A stretch of 64,000 nucleotides of DNA from assembly GCA_026874595.1 (NCBI GenBank), contig CM049320.1:24902214-24966213 (forward strand). The letters are read 5' to 3'. The notes below the pieces were generated by a model, which was given only the letters and a program-made list of their open reading frames with translations, made no database searches and had not been told where the DNA came from. This document shows positions 34,660 to 46,000 of this stretch, in pieces. Position 1 is the first letter of the stretch. Each line of letters starts with the position of its first letter. The stretch is from Sipunculus nudus. Its lineage: Eukaryota > Annelida > Sipuncula > Golfingiida > Sipunculidae. Position numbers and translations under genes: made by a program.

Positions 34660-37600
34660 AGAAACATTTGTTAAATTTTGTAAATTTTTTTAAGTTCAGG
34701 AGGTGTTGTATGGTCAAAAGTAGGTCAACTGGGACAAAACGCGAACTCGATCTGTAACTAGTCATTATCTTCATACACACCAAAAATTAGGCCAATATCT
34801 GCAGGCATTGTGAAAAAAAGTCCGTACATGTGTATTTGTCATGAAAATTTCTATTTTTCATGAAATTTTCTATGTTAAGGAGCCGTAAATGGTCAAAAGT
34901 AGGTCAACCGGGACGAAACGCGAACTCGATCTGTAACTGGTCATTATCTGCACACACACACCAAAAATCAGGCCAATATCTGCAAGCATTGCGAAAAAAA
35001 GTCCGTACATGTGTATTTGTCATGAAAATTTCTATTTTTCATGAAATTTTCTAAGTTTAGGAGCCGTCAAACGGTCAAAATTAGGTCAACCGGGACGAAA
35101 CGCGAACTCGATCTGTAACTGGTCATTATCTGCCCACACACCAAAAATTAGGCCAATATCTGCAGGAATTGCGAAAAAAAATGTCCGTACATGTGTATTT
35201 GTCATGAAAATTTATATTTTTCATGAAATTTTCTAAGTTAAGGAGCCGTAAAACGGTCAAAAGTAGGTGAACTGGGACAAAACGCGAACTCGATCTGTAA
35301 CTAGTTTTTATCTGCATACACACCAAAAATCAGGCCAATATCTGCAGGCATTGCGGAAAAAGGTCTGTACATGTGTATTTGTCATGAAAATTTATATTTT
35401 TTATGAAATTTTCTAAGTTTAGGAGCCGTAAAACGGTCAAAAGTAGGTCAACTGGGATAAAACGCGAACTTGATCTGTAACTAGTCATTATCTGCATACA
35501 CGCCAAAAATCAGGCCAATATCTGCAGGCATTGCGAAAAAAAATCCGTACATGTGTTTTTGTCATGAAAATTTATATTTTTCATGAAATTTTCTATGTTA
35601 AGGAGCCGTAAATGGTCAAAAGTAGGTCAACCGGGACGAAACGCGAACTCGATCTGTAACTGGTCATTATCTGCCCAAACACCAAAAATCAGGCCAATAT
35701 CTGCAAGCATTGCGAAAAAAAGTCCGTACATGTGTATTTGTCATGAAAATTTCTATTTTTCATGAAATTTTCTAAGTTTAGGAGCCGTCAAACGGTCAAA
35801 ATTAGGTCAACCGGGACGAAACGCGAACTCGATCTGTAACTAGTCATTATCTGAATACACGCCAAAAATCAGGCCAATATCTGCAGGCATTGCGAAAAAA
35901 AGTCTGAACATGTGTATTTGTCATGAAAATTTATATTTTTCATGAAATTTTCTATGTTAAGGAGCCGTAAATGGTCAAAAGTAGGTCAACCGGGACGAAA
36001 CGCGAACTCGATCTGTAACTGGTCATTATCTGCACACACACCAAAAATCAGGCCAATATCTGCAAGCATTGCGAAAAAAAGTCCGTACATGTGTATTTGT
36101 CATGAAAATTTCTATTTTTCATGAAATTTTCTAAGTTTAGGAGCCGTCAAACGGTCAAAATTAGGTCAACCGGGACGAAACGCGAACACGATCTGTAACT
36201 GGTCATTATCTGCCCACACACCAAAAATCAGGCCAATATCTGCAGGCATTGCGAAAAAAAAAGTCCGTACATGTGTATTTGTCATGAAAATTTCTATTTT
36301 TCATGAAATTTTCTAAGTTAAGGAGCCGTAAAACGGTCAAAAGTAGGTCAACCGGGACGAAACGCGAACTCGATCTGTAACTGGTCATTATCTGCAAACA
36401 CACCAAAAATCAGGCCAATATCTGCAGGCATTGCGAAGAAAAGTCCGTACATGTGTATTTGTCATGAAAATTTCTATTTTTCATGAAATTTTCTAAGTTT
36501 AGGAGCCGTTAATGGTCAAAAGTAGGTCAACCGGGACGAAACGCGAACTCGATCTGTAACTGGTCATTATCTGCCCAAACACCAAAAATCAGGCCAATAT
36601 CTGCAGGCATTGCGAAAAAAAGTCCGTACATGTGTATTTGTCATGAAAATTTATATTTTTCATGAAATTTTCTAAGTTTAGGAGCCGTAAATGGTCAAAA
36701 GTAGGTCAACCGGGACGAAACGCGAACTCGATCTGTAACTGGTCATTATCTGCCCAAACACCAAAAATCAGGCCAATATCTGCAGGCATTGCGAAAAAAA
36801 GTCCATACATGTGTATTTGTCATGAAAATTTATATTTTTTATGAAATTTTCTAAGTTTAGGAGCCGTAAAACGGTCAAAAGTAGGTCAACTGGGACAAAA
36901 CGCGAACTCCATCTGTAACTAGTCATTATCTGCATACACACCAAAAATCAGGCCAATATCTGCAGGCATTGCGAAAAAAAGTCCGTACATGTGTATTTGT
37001 CATGAAAATTTCTATTTTTCATGAAATTTTCTATGTTAAGGAGCCGTAAATGGTCAAAAGTAGGTCAACCGGGACGAAACGCGAACTCGATCTGTAACTG
37101 GTCATTATCTGCCCAAACACCAAAAATCAGGCCAATATCTGCAAGCATTGCGAAAAAAAGTCCGTACATGTGTATTTGTCATGAAAATTTCTATTTTTCA
37201 TGAAATTTTCTAAGTTTAGGAGCCGTCAAACGGTCAAAATTAGGTCAACCGGGACGAAACGCGAACTCGATCTGTAACTAGTCATTATCTGAATACACGC
37301 CAAAAATCAGGCCAATATCTGCAGGCATTGCGAAAAAAAGTCTGAACATGTGTATTTGTCATGAAAATTTATATTTTTCATGAAATTTTCTATGTTAAGG
37401 AGCCGTAAATGGTCAAAAGTAGGTCAACCGGGACGAAACGCGAACTCGATCTGTAACTGGTCATTATCTGCCCAAACAACAAAAATCAGGCCAATATCTG
37501 CAGGCATTGCGAAAAAAAGTCCATACATGTGTATTTGTCATGAAAATTTATATTTTTTATGAAATTTTCTAAGTTTAGGAGCCGTAAAACGGTCAAAAGT

Positions 37601-38605
37601 AGGTCAACTGGGACAAAACGCGAACTCGATCTGTAACTAGTCATTATCTGCATACACACCAAAAATCAGGCCAATATCTGCAGGCATTGCGAAAAAAAGT
37701 CCGTACATGTGTATTTGTCATGAAAATTTCTATTTTTCATGAAATTTTCTATGTTAAGGAGCCGTAAATGGTCAAAAGTAGGTCAACCGGGACGAAACGC
37801 GAACTCGATCTGTAACTGGTCATTATCTGCCCAAACACCAAAAATCAGGCCAATATCTGCAAGCATTGCGAAAAAAAGTCCGTACATGTGTATTTGTCAT
37901 GAAAATTTCTATTTTTCATGAAATTTTCTAAGTTTAGGAGCCGTCAAACGGTCAAAATTAGGTCAACCGGGACGAAACGCGAACTCGATCTGTAACTAGT
38001 CATTATCTGAATACACGCCAAAAATCAGGCCAATATCTGCAGGCATTGCGAAAAAAAGTCTGAACATGTGTATTTGTCATGAAAATTTATATTTTTCATG
38101 AAATTTTCTATGTTAAGGAGCCGTAAATGGTCAAAAGTAGGTCAACCGGGACGAAACGCGAACTCGATCTGTAACTGGTCATTATCTGCACACACACCAA
38201 AAATCAGGCCAATATCTGCAAGCATTGCGAAAAAAAGTCCGTACATGTGTATTTGTCATGAAAATTTCTATTTTTCATGAAATTTTCTAAGTTTAGGAGC
38301 CGTCAAACGGTCAAAATTAGGTCAACCGGGACGAAACGCGAACTCGATCTGTAACTGGTCATTATCTGCCCACACACCAAAAATTAGGCCAATATCTGCA
38401 GGCATTGCGAAAAAAAAAGTCCGTACATGTGTATTTGTCATGAAAATTTCTATTTTTCATGAAATTTTCTAAGTTAAGGAGCCGTAAAACGGTCAAAATT
38501 AGGTCAACCGGGACGAAACGCGAACTCGATCTGTAACTGGTCATTATCTGCCCACACACCAAAAATCAGGCCAATATCTGCAGTCATTGCGAAAAAAAAG
38601 TCCGT
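34660..38605 (+). repeat. 180-bp satellite array, 22 monomers with higher-order structure
   Basis: GGCCAATATCTGCA occurs 22 times from 34791 to about 38571, a mean spacing of 180.0 bp. Variants alternate in 359-bp dimers. A four-monomer block from 35583 recurs at 37739 with the same diagnostic changes (ATGTTAAGG, CAAGCATT, AATACACGCC, TCTGAAC), 2156 bp or 12 monomers apart. Each monomer contains adjacent TCATGAAAATTTCT and TCATGAAATTTTCT half-repeats. Confidence 0.95.
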
Positions 38606-38647
38606 ACAACTGTTTGATTTCGGAAGGACGGACATGGGTAAAACTAT

Positions 38648-38676
38648 ATGCCCCGGCCACTTTGTGGCGGGGGCAT
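38648..38676 (+). repeat. Terminal stem-loop of the satellite element
   Basis: ATGCCCCGGCCAC pairs with GTGGCGGGGGCAT (12 of 13) around TTT, and is followed by AAAA. Confidence 0.85.
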
Positions 38677-39395
38677 AAAAACAATTTTTGGATTTCAGGC
38701 TTCAAACCACCCTATCCAATATCATGGGATCCTTGTATCGTATTTTTAAGGTGGACAGGAGGCACACAACTGTTACATGCTTCCTTTCGAAATACATGCA
38801 CCCTTTGGATATATTATTTGAATTTTACCAGCAGCTCTCCCTCGCAGACACCCACACACGGATTCACTTATTTATCTCTCTCCTCCTCCAGCGTTGTACT
38901 CAACAACATGAGAAATGCCGCTACAGGCTAAAATACGTCATATCAGGTTTCGCACACATACCATCACATTAATAACTGACACAAGTCTGGGCACATTGTG
39001 AATAGTCTATACATTTATTCATGTTAAAATATGGCTAGCCTACACAAACATACACAGGGGTGGAAATAAAAGACCATTCATCAGAGCTAAACATATAGGT
39101 AAGACTAAACAATTTGAAGCACTGCAAGTTCATGAATATTTATTTGTTAGGCACTTAATATTCGTGAATTAAAAGATGCTTGGTTATCAGTGCAAAGATA
39201 AAGTGAGCAGAGGAAAAGGAACCATTTAAAAGTGACACCAATAGATTAAAGAGCAGATTAAGATAGACCTTAAAAACTCCAGCAGTAAAGTAGGACCAAT
39301 GGTTAGTTTCAGGATTAAAATGCAAAAACATGCAAAACAACCATGTAACTTACAGAACTGCTTTAACAGCTTGAGCCAGATACAGACCTTAAATA

Positions 39396-39610
39396 CCATG
39401 GCAACAACTATGACGTCAATGTATAATGGCAATGATGACGTCAATTTATAATGGTAATTATGACGTCGATGTATAATGGCAATTGTGACATGATAACAAA
39501 AGTAATGTCAAGATGGCAGCATGACAAAAAGACATCAACAGTACCAACGCAAAATTACAACCCACTGCCATGGCAACAATTATGACGCCATAAGGGTTAC
39601 CATGGTGTTT
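39396..39610. promoter_or_regulatory. Phased CRE and X-box-like cluster
   Basis: TGACGTCA at 39411 and 39436, TGACGTCG at 39461 and TGTGACAT near 39485 are spaced 25 bp apart. They are flanked by RFX-like CCATGGCAAC (39396-39405) and TGCCATGGCAAC (39566-39577), with TGACGCCA beside the second. It is either an enhancer or a decayed 25-bp tandem repeat. Confidence 0.4.
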
Positions 39611-40414
39611 CAACCCCACTAGCCAACTTAAGGCCAAATTATGACCCCAATGGCCAAACAGTAACAGTAATTCCTGTAATTTCTGACTGGGTTCATTAAT
39701 TTGAAAATAGTTGTAAAAGCTTTTTGTACATATATATATTATTGAGTTACAACCTCAAGGGTTTACTTGCTTTTGTTTGCCTTGAAAGGTTACAGTAAAC
39801 AAACAATGCACAAGCAATGTCGATATTACATTCCCTGTCAAATATACCATGAGATCACTGATAATAATGTTTTTACAGAATTCTCCCTGTGTTCTTTTAT
39901 CATAAATAGTTTACTGATTTCTCCCTGTAATGATGCTACTGGAGCACGTTGATAAGGCTAATTGTCTAAATAAATAGAACATGCGCAACACACATAGAAC
40001 AACATGCAAACATTCTACTGCACATATCAACACTTAAAACCCACACAAAATAAATAGGCACAGTAAAATTTACAATAATAAATCATTGTGGAAAATATTG
40101 CACCAATGTTTTGGGACTATGACGCGTCCCCTTCGAGTCTTCAACCTTGTACACTTTTTATGGCATTTTTTTTAACTGCTTAGCAGATAAGTTTGCCGAC
40201 AACATAATATGACTAAATCAGGTCTGTATTGCCAGTGTTACTAACTAAGTGTTCGTTTGCTGACTACATGACTAAATCAGTTTCCTTTTCCTGTGTTTGC
40301 TGATACTTCTACCGAAGCACTTTGAACATAAAACAATCTCTCTCAAAACCAATCAATTTTACCTTAAAAGGGCAATTATGTTACCCCAGCTGGCAACCAA
40401 AGTTAGTATTTTAC

Positions 40415-40589
40415 CAAAGAGCTGATATTTGAACAAAAGCCTGATTTTTTAACAAAGAGCTGATATTTGAACAAAAGCCTGATTTTTTAACAAAGAGCTG
40501 ATATTTGAACAAAAGCCTGATTTTTTAACAAAGAGCTGATATTTGAACAAAAGCCTGATTTTTTAACAAAGAGCTGATATTTGAACAAT
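40415..40589. repeat. 38-bp tandem repeat, ~4.6 units
   Basis: Starts of CAAAGAGCTGATATTTGAAC at 40415, 40453, 40491, 40529 and 40567 are exactly 38 bp apart; the units are essentially identical. Confidence 0.95.
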
Positions 40590-42949
40590 CTGCTTGGTGT
40601 GTATTATAAACTATCTGCTCCTCGAAGATTAATTTCAGAACACTGACAAATAATGCGAAAATTTATAGAGAACATTCAACAGAGTTTGTATAATTTCCTA
40701 TAACTTGTTTCAGGACAGGTCTGTAACAGTAGTTAATACTCGTTATTTGATCTATGAGGACCTCAATGGTGTATAGCTGTGGAAAATGTAACACAAATTC
40801 AATTTTGAAAAAAAAATATAATACGTAAAGTCTTATTTTTATGTTAAATTTCATGCCTTTTGGACTGTCATAGCATCCTAAGTACATTTTAGGGCATATA
40901 ATCCCCACATTTGTTTTCCCTATCACAGTTTATTTTATAAGCAAATATGATCAAGTTGTATTGGTTATAAAATACTGAATGATTTAACAAGTTCTGTTCT
41001 TGTCCGAAAGTACAAGAAGTTAAAAATCTAATTAATATGTGGTCCTTGGAATAAAAACTGTCCTTTACCAGACCATATTCTGTCCAAGAAAAAAGTATAT
41101 TCTGTTCCAAATACTGACTCTTTTGCATTTTACACAATCTGTTCCAAATACAAAATTTGGCTCCATCTTCATAAAATCTGCTCCAGTTCCTACGTTTTGT
41201 TGCCAACCCCAAGACCATGTTCAGAAGTCTCATATTTTGTGTGCCCCTAAAATATTTATTAAATATTCTATGAACTGTACAGGTTACGTGTCTGATGAAA
41301 TCAAATTTCATTAGCCTATAGGAAAGATCATTCTTTTGCTCCAGTTGTCAGGTATTACAAACTGCAAGACAGGACTGGTATTACATTGAGACAAACGCTA
41401 GCTTAATCAGTTAAAAATTCCACAACAGGAAATTAGTAGATAAATCTTGCAGATCACTGAACACTGCTAAACTGACTTTTTTACTTTCTTGCTATCCCAA
41501 TACGGACCACAAGATTAAACATAAATAAAAAGTGGCTATGTACATGGCAATACATACAAGTATCGTCTCAGAGATAACAATGATGATGAACACATCTCAA
41601 TAGAGATTGATAGATGATGAACCGATGATGAACTGGATGATACATGAATCTCAAGTTCCTCTAACATTACTGTGATTTACTCTCACATGACTATTCCAAG
41701 TCTCAGTCAATATATATTAATAAAAAAAATAAAAAATCATGCACTAACTAAAAAAATCACTAAAATAAACTTTTATGAAAGCAATTTGAACTTCAACTCA
41801 GAGAAATATAGGGACCAATTTCTCTCCCCTTTTCCAGATTTTGACTTATAAACACTCTAAACATTAAATTTACATTTAATCCATATTAACATTGTAAAAT
41901 ATTCTCCATGGTGTAAAAAGCTGTAAACTACAGTAAAACTTGGCTGGGAACAATAAACCTTAAAAGTGTTGAAACAGATCTTGAGTGTATATCAAGATGG
42001 TACAAGTAAATGCTCAACCAGAATCCAGTGTTTAACACTGTTGTAAAATATTTTATGATTACACATGAAGATTAGCAAATCAGCCTTCAAGTCAGGGCAT
42101 AAGTTTTTTTTCTATGTTTCAACAGTAATAAATATGAACACATCATTTCTGACAGATCTTTCATGAAACCTCTCTACCGGTAAGTTCATTACACGTCTGT
42201 CATGAGAATTCTACACAGGCATTTTCAGCCTTTTTGCAGGAGAGTGACTATTCCCTTTCCTAGAATAATTTATTAAATATAAATAAATATCAGTGACTTG
42301 CACTCCACCTCCATCCACATTCTCTGTGTAGTTTTCAGCCAGTGATGATGTTAATGATGATGATTGTATGGATGTTAATGTCCTAAGTCAACACAAATGC
42401 CGCCAACACAGGCCAACTGCACCGCTCCTCTTGTGTTCAACAGATATTTTAGAAATCAGGTGAGGTTGACCAATTTTTATTTAAGAAACTGGGTCAGCCT
42501 GACCAACACTTTGGTGGGTAGCTACTGAATCTACATAGGTTTATCACCAAGATGAATCAAACATCTTCTGTGAAATGCAAATTTAAACATAAAAAAATAA
42601 ATTTTGCATAATCTGGCAGGTATGGCCAGATGCTGAACTAGTAACATTTAAACCTGGCAGTGATGATTTGAATAAATAAACAGCCATGCAAATCAGTTGC
42701 AGGCCTATGTGATATATATTTGCAAGCAATCACGACCATAAGAACAGACTTATTTAGGAGGTATAAACAGTACTGGAGCTGCATATGTTAATAATCTACT
42801 CATGTTCCTCCAACGAAAATTTGTTAAGCTGATGAGTAATGAAGATTGTTACGCTGAGCACGGGATACAGGAAGCAGTGCAGTGACGTGACGTGAGCAGC
42901 TCGGCTGTGTGGAGATACTATAATATTACTGAGATCATAGTCCGCCCAA

Positions 42950-43077
42950 TCATTGGTACAACAGATAGTTCTGTAGTGGGAGAGGCAGGGGGAGCCTCTG
43001 TATGTCCTGTAAATGTTCTTTGCCTAATTGCTGCCGAATCACTCGTCGACAGATGTCCATTAGCGGCAATGGTTCAG
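42950..43077 (-). CDS. SPSB: SPSB SOCS-box exon (stop codon)
   Basis: Begins after TTTCAG, completes the Pro codon and reads [19 protein letters not shown], then ends in NYLLYQ and TGA. This matches the SPSB1/4 C-terminus at nearly every position. The intron to the SPRY exon is about 4.1 kb. A minus-strand AATAAA at 42477-42482 is a possible polyadenylation signal. Confidence 0.96.
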
Positions 43078-46000
43078 CTGAAACAAAAGAATCAAACTCT
43101 TCATTATCATATTTGAAAAACAAAAATTACAAATAAATCAAATTTTCTTTATCTGGAAATATCAAGAAGTCCGGTACAGCAATTTTAGTAATTTTTTTAC
43201 TGATGCATCCAGAGTTTGTAGAAGTTTAAACTAAAAATGAGGTAAAGGAGTGTTAATTTCAGAGTATATAAAAGTTGTCAGAAGGCCAAATTGTATTATA
43301 TATATATATGAAACACTGTCAATTTTTTTTTTTACAGGAAAAGCCTCTGACTACAAACAAGAGTGTATTGAGCAGGAGTTTATTTGTTTGGAAAACTTGA
43401 CGTAGCTATTAGCTTGACCTGCTTCTTTCATCATAACCAGAAATTTTTTTTTTTGAAACACAAGTGCCCCAGATCACAGGCATTATGGGCATAATAAAAT
43501 TAAAGTCCCAAGTGGTCGTGCAAAATTTGTAATATGATAACACCAACACTGATATCATGAAAACATTGAACCTACATCCTAAAATAAAGTCTTTTTCTTT
43601 TGCCTTCAAACTAACCTGAAGAATGGTATGTACATGACTGCTACATGATAATTTATATATCTACTTTGAATGTTCCTGAATACTGAAATCTCACATGAGA
43701 TCTTGCAACTGTTGATTTACAATTATTATGATACATTTACAATTGATTTAATTCTATTACTGTAAGTCATAATTGTGTGGTTCACAAAAGTAAACAAAAT
43801 GATCTTATGCAGTAAGAAACTAATGGTAAGGCCAAAATAAAGGTATAGTTCTAAGGCACCACACGCATCAATTTTAACCCCCTCACCTGCATCAAAAGTT
43901 TTATTTTGATTTTCATCTTTTAAGAAGATAAAATAATAAAATTTTGATAAGGTTTCCTTTGTTCTGTTTTGCTTTTACCTGTTTAGAAAATGTTATTATC
44001 ATGCTTTTCCCTGATCTTATCCCCATTTTTATCAATACTTTAAAAAAAAGTAAAAGTTGAGTGGACAGTTTTGGCAAAACCATCTACGAAGATGGTTTTG
44101 CAGTTTCGCCAAAGTCAGTTCTGTTTCACAGTTATAAAGTTTGAATGAACCAAAAACTGTTTTAAAGTTTCGAGTGGGCCCTAATTTATAGATTAAACAA
44201 TGGACATCTTAATGTTCATTCGTTAAAAATCTTCCAGAAATCTATATTTTTGTGAACATAAATGGAGCTGGAAGAACCTGATTTATGCTGTAGTTTACAC
44301 ATGTCTAGTGATGTCTCTGTACTTTTTACTTTGGAACCAAATGTGGAGGTTGCACAGATCTTAGCCTGCTTTTTCCAAGTATCTTTACTTTGTTTGTGAT
44401 GTCATGGTGTGAGATCTCGGCCACCCTGACCACCCAGTAAAGTAAACATGTCCGAAAAAACATTTTGATTTGTGTGCGTTGACAAAGAGGCTTTGACATC
44501 AAGGAGTTTTGTATCTATGCGAATGGTTCATATGAACTACAAATTATTAATTTTGTGATTTTTGTCACCATAAAATAGGCTTCCAATCTTACCAACAACC
44601 CCCATACAGATTTTGGATAGTAACATCACAATAGCTAAAGAATGTTGTTGAACTTTGGCATGCCCTCATCTTATTACATACATGGATTAATACAATGACA
44701 GATCTCGGTCTGTTTTCTGGATAACATTATCTGTCTCATTGAATCTCTCTAAAAGCTTATAAAGAGGATCTTTTTGGTTTATTTATATCACTGTTTTAAA
44801 GTAATATTCTTTTATTCTATTGAAATGACCCTTTCAACCCAGCTAAAAATGGAAAGTGTTTATTACATCTGGCAGTGCTTGCAGATTTTGTAGTATTATC
44901 CACGAGATCATGTTAATCTGGTGTAAATGTGTGTTAATATGATATGGATATACAGTCTAGACACACATATATATAATTTAATCATTTTAATGAAACAACA
45001 TCTAAGTTCAGAAATCCCCCATTTTTTATTTAAATTACAATTTCAAGCAATTTTAAAGGTTTTTTTTCATAAATATACCGGTAAATTTGTATTTTAAAAA
45101 CTTTAGATTTATGGTTGCAAGGCATCATTTATACATCCCTTCTGTCATTCAATCCTCTGACATTTCCCCTTTTTTAAAAAAATCATCCTTTTGATGCACT
45201 AGATGACAAAGACTGGCTTATATTTCAAAATCTTTGTTTCCAGTGTTACTGTCAAGGCTTGCCTTGCTTCCCAGCAATTAACATAAAATTCTGCATATTT
45301 TAAAGTTAAAATTGACAAGACCAGCTTGATTCAAGCACTTCTAGGGCGGGGTTCACAGGTTTTACCAAACAGACAAACAGGTTTCCTGGGTTTTAACCCC
45401 TAATTCCTATTGATTTGAGCAATGTGCTCTGCACAGTCAAACATTAGTTAGTGTGAGTGGTCGACAGCAGGGTTGGGGCCAGGTACTTGTACCTGTACCT
45501 GTACCTAGGTACACATATCAGAGTACCTGTACCTGCCAGTCATGAGTAGGGAGTACCTTGTACCTGTACCTGGAACTAAAGTACCTGTACCTGGTACAAG
45601 GTACTCCAGGTACATTTTCATATTTTCATTTGTTTAATTGTTTTCTCTTTTAATATTGAATTTGGTTACCTGTAGTGTAACATAACCAGCAAGCCATCAG
45701 TGTGATTAAGTGCTCATGAGCTGAATTGTTATCACACCTCCAGAATGGTCACATGTGTGAAATCAGCTGTAACCACTAATTGAGCAAATCATTTGATTAT
45801 ACTGTACTGGTGCACTTAATGAACTTTTTAGGACACAAATATCATGTCTGTGAAGTATGGTGTCAAACTGTACTTGGTGTACTTAATGGACTTTCAGTAG
45901 ACTTGAATATCATGCTTGTGAATGTATGGTGTCATACTCTACTTGGTGCACTTAATGAAATTTTAATACACTTGCATATCATGTTTGTGAATGCATGGTG

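Larger units (their letters stand above)
34615..38677 (+). mobile_element. Satellite-carrying, hairpin-ended element (pearl/HINE-like)
   Basis: A 4.06-kb unit. The left end has two perfect 6-bp stem-loops: GTGTCG/CGACAC (34621-34635) and TGCCCC/GGGGCA (34639-34655). The centre is 22 satellite monomers. The right end has GGAAGGACGGAC, then a 13-bp stem-loop (38648-38676, one mismatch, TTT loop). ATGCCCCCGCC at 34638-34648 reappears inverted at 38666-38676, so the ends share an 11-bp inverted repeat. Bivalve pearl elements and tandem-repeat-bearing Helitron derivatives have this layout. No coding capacity beyond satellite frames. Confidence 0.75.
38678..42949. other. Intergenic region between the satellite element and SPSB
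   Basis: Contains the CRE/X-box cluster and the 38-bp tandem repeat. 40889-41311 has an open frame on the minus strand, but it is not recognisable. The last ~500 bp may be SPSB 3' UTR. Confidence 0.5.

Noticed and set aside
34860-38280. Many near-identical ~60-residue open frames (starting MKFSMLRSRKWSKVGQ)
   Set aside because: They recur every 359 bp because the satellite repeats; no upstream signals and no relation to any protein family.
34660-38605. CRISPR-like regular spacing
   Set aside because: The whole 180-bp unit is repeated with no unique spacers, and the host is a eukaryote.
40889-41311. 140-residue minus-strand frame with CTGTTCC-rich DNA
   Set aside because: No recognisable motifs; the repeated CTGTTCC words suggest decayed repeat sequence.
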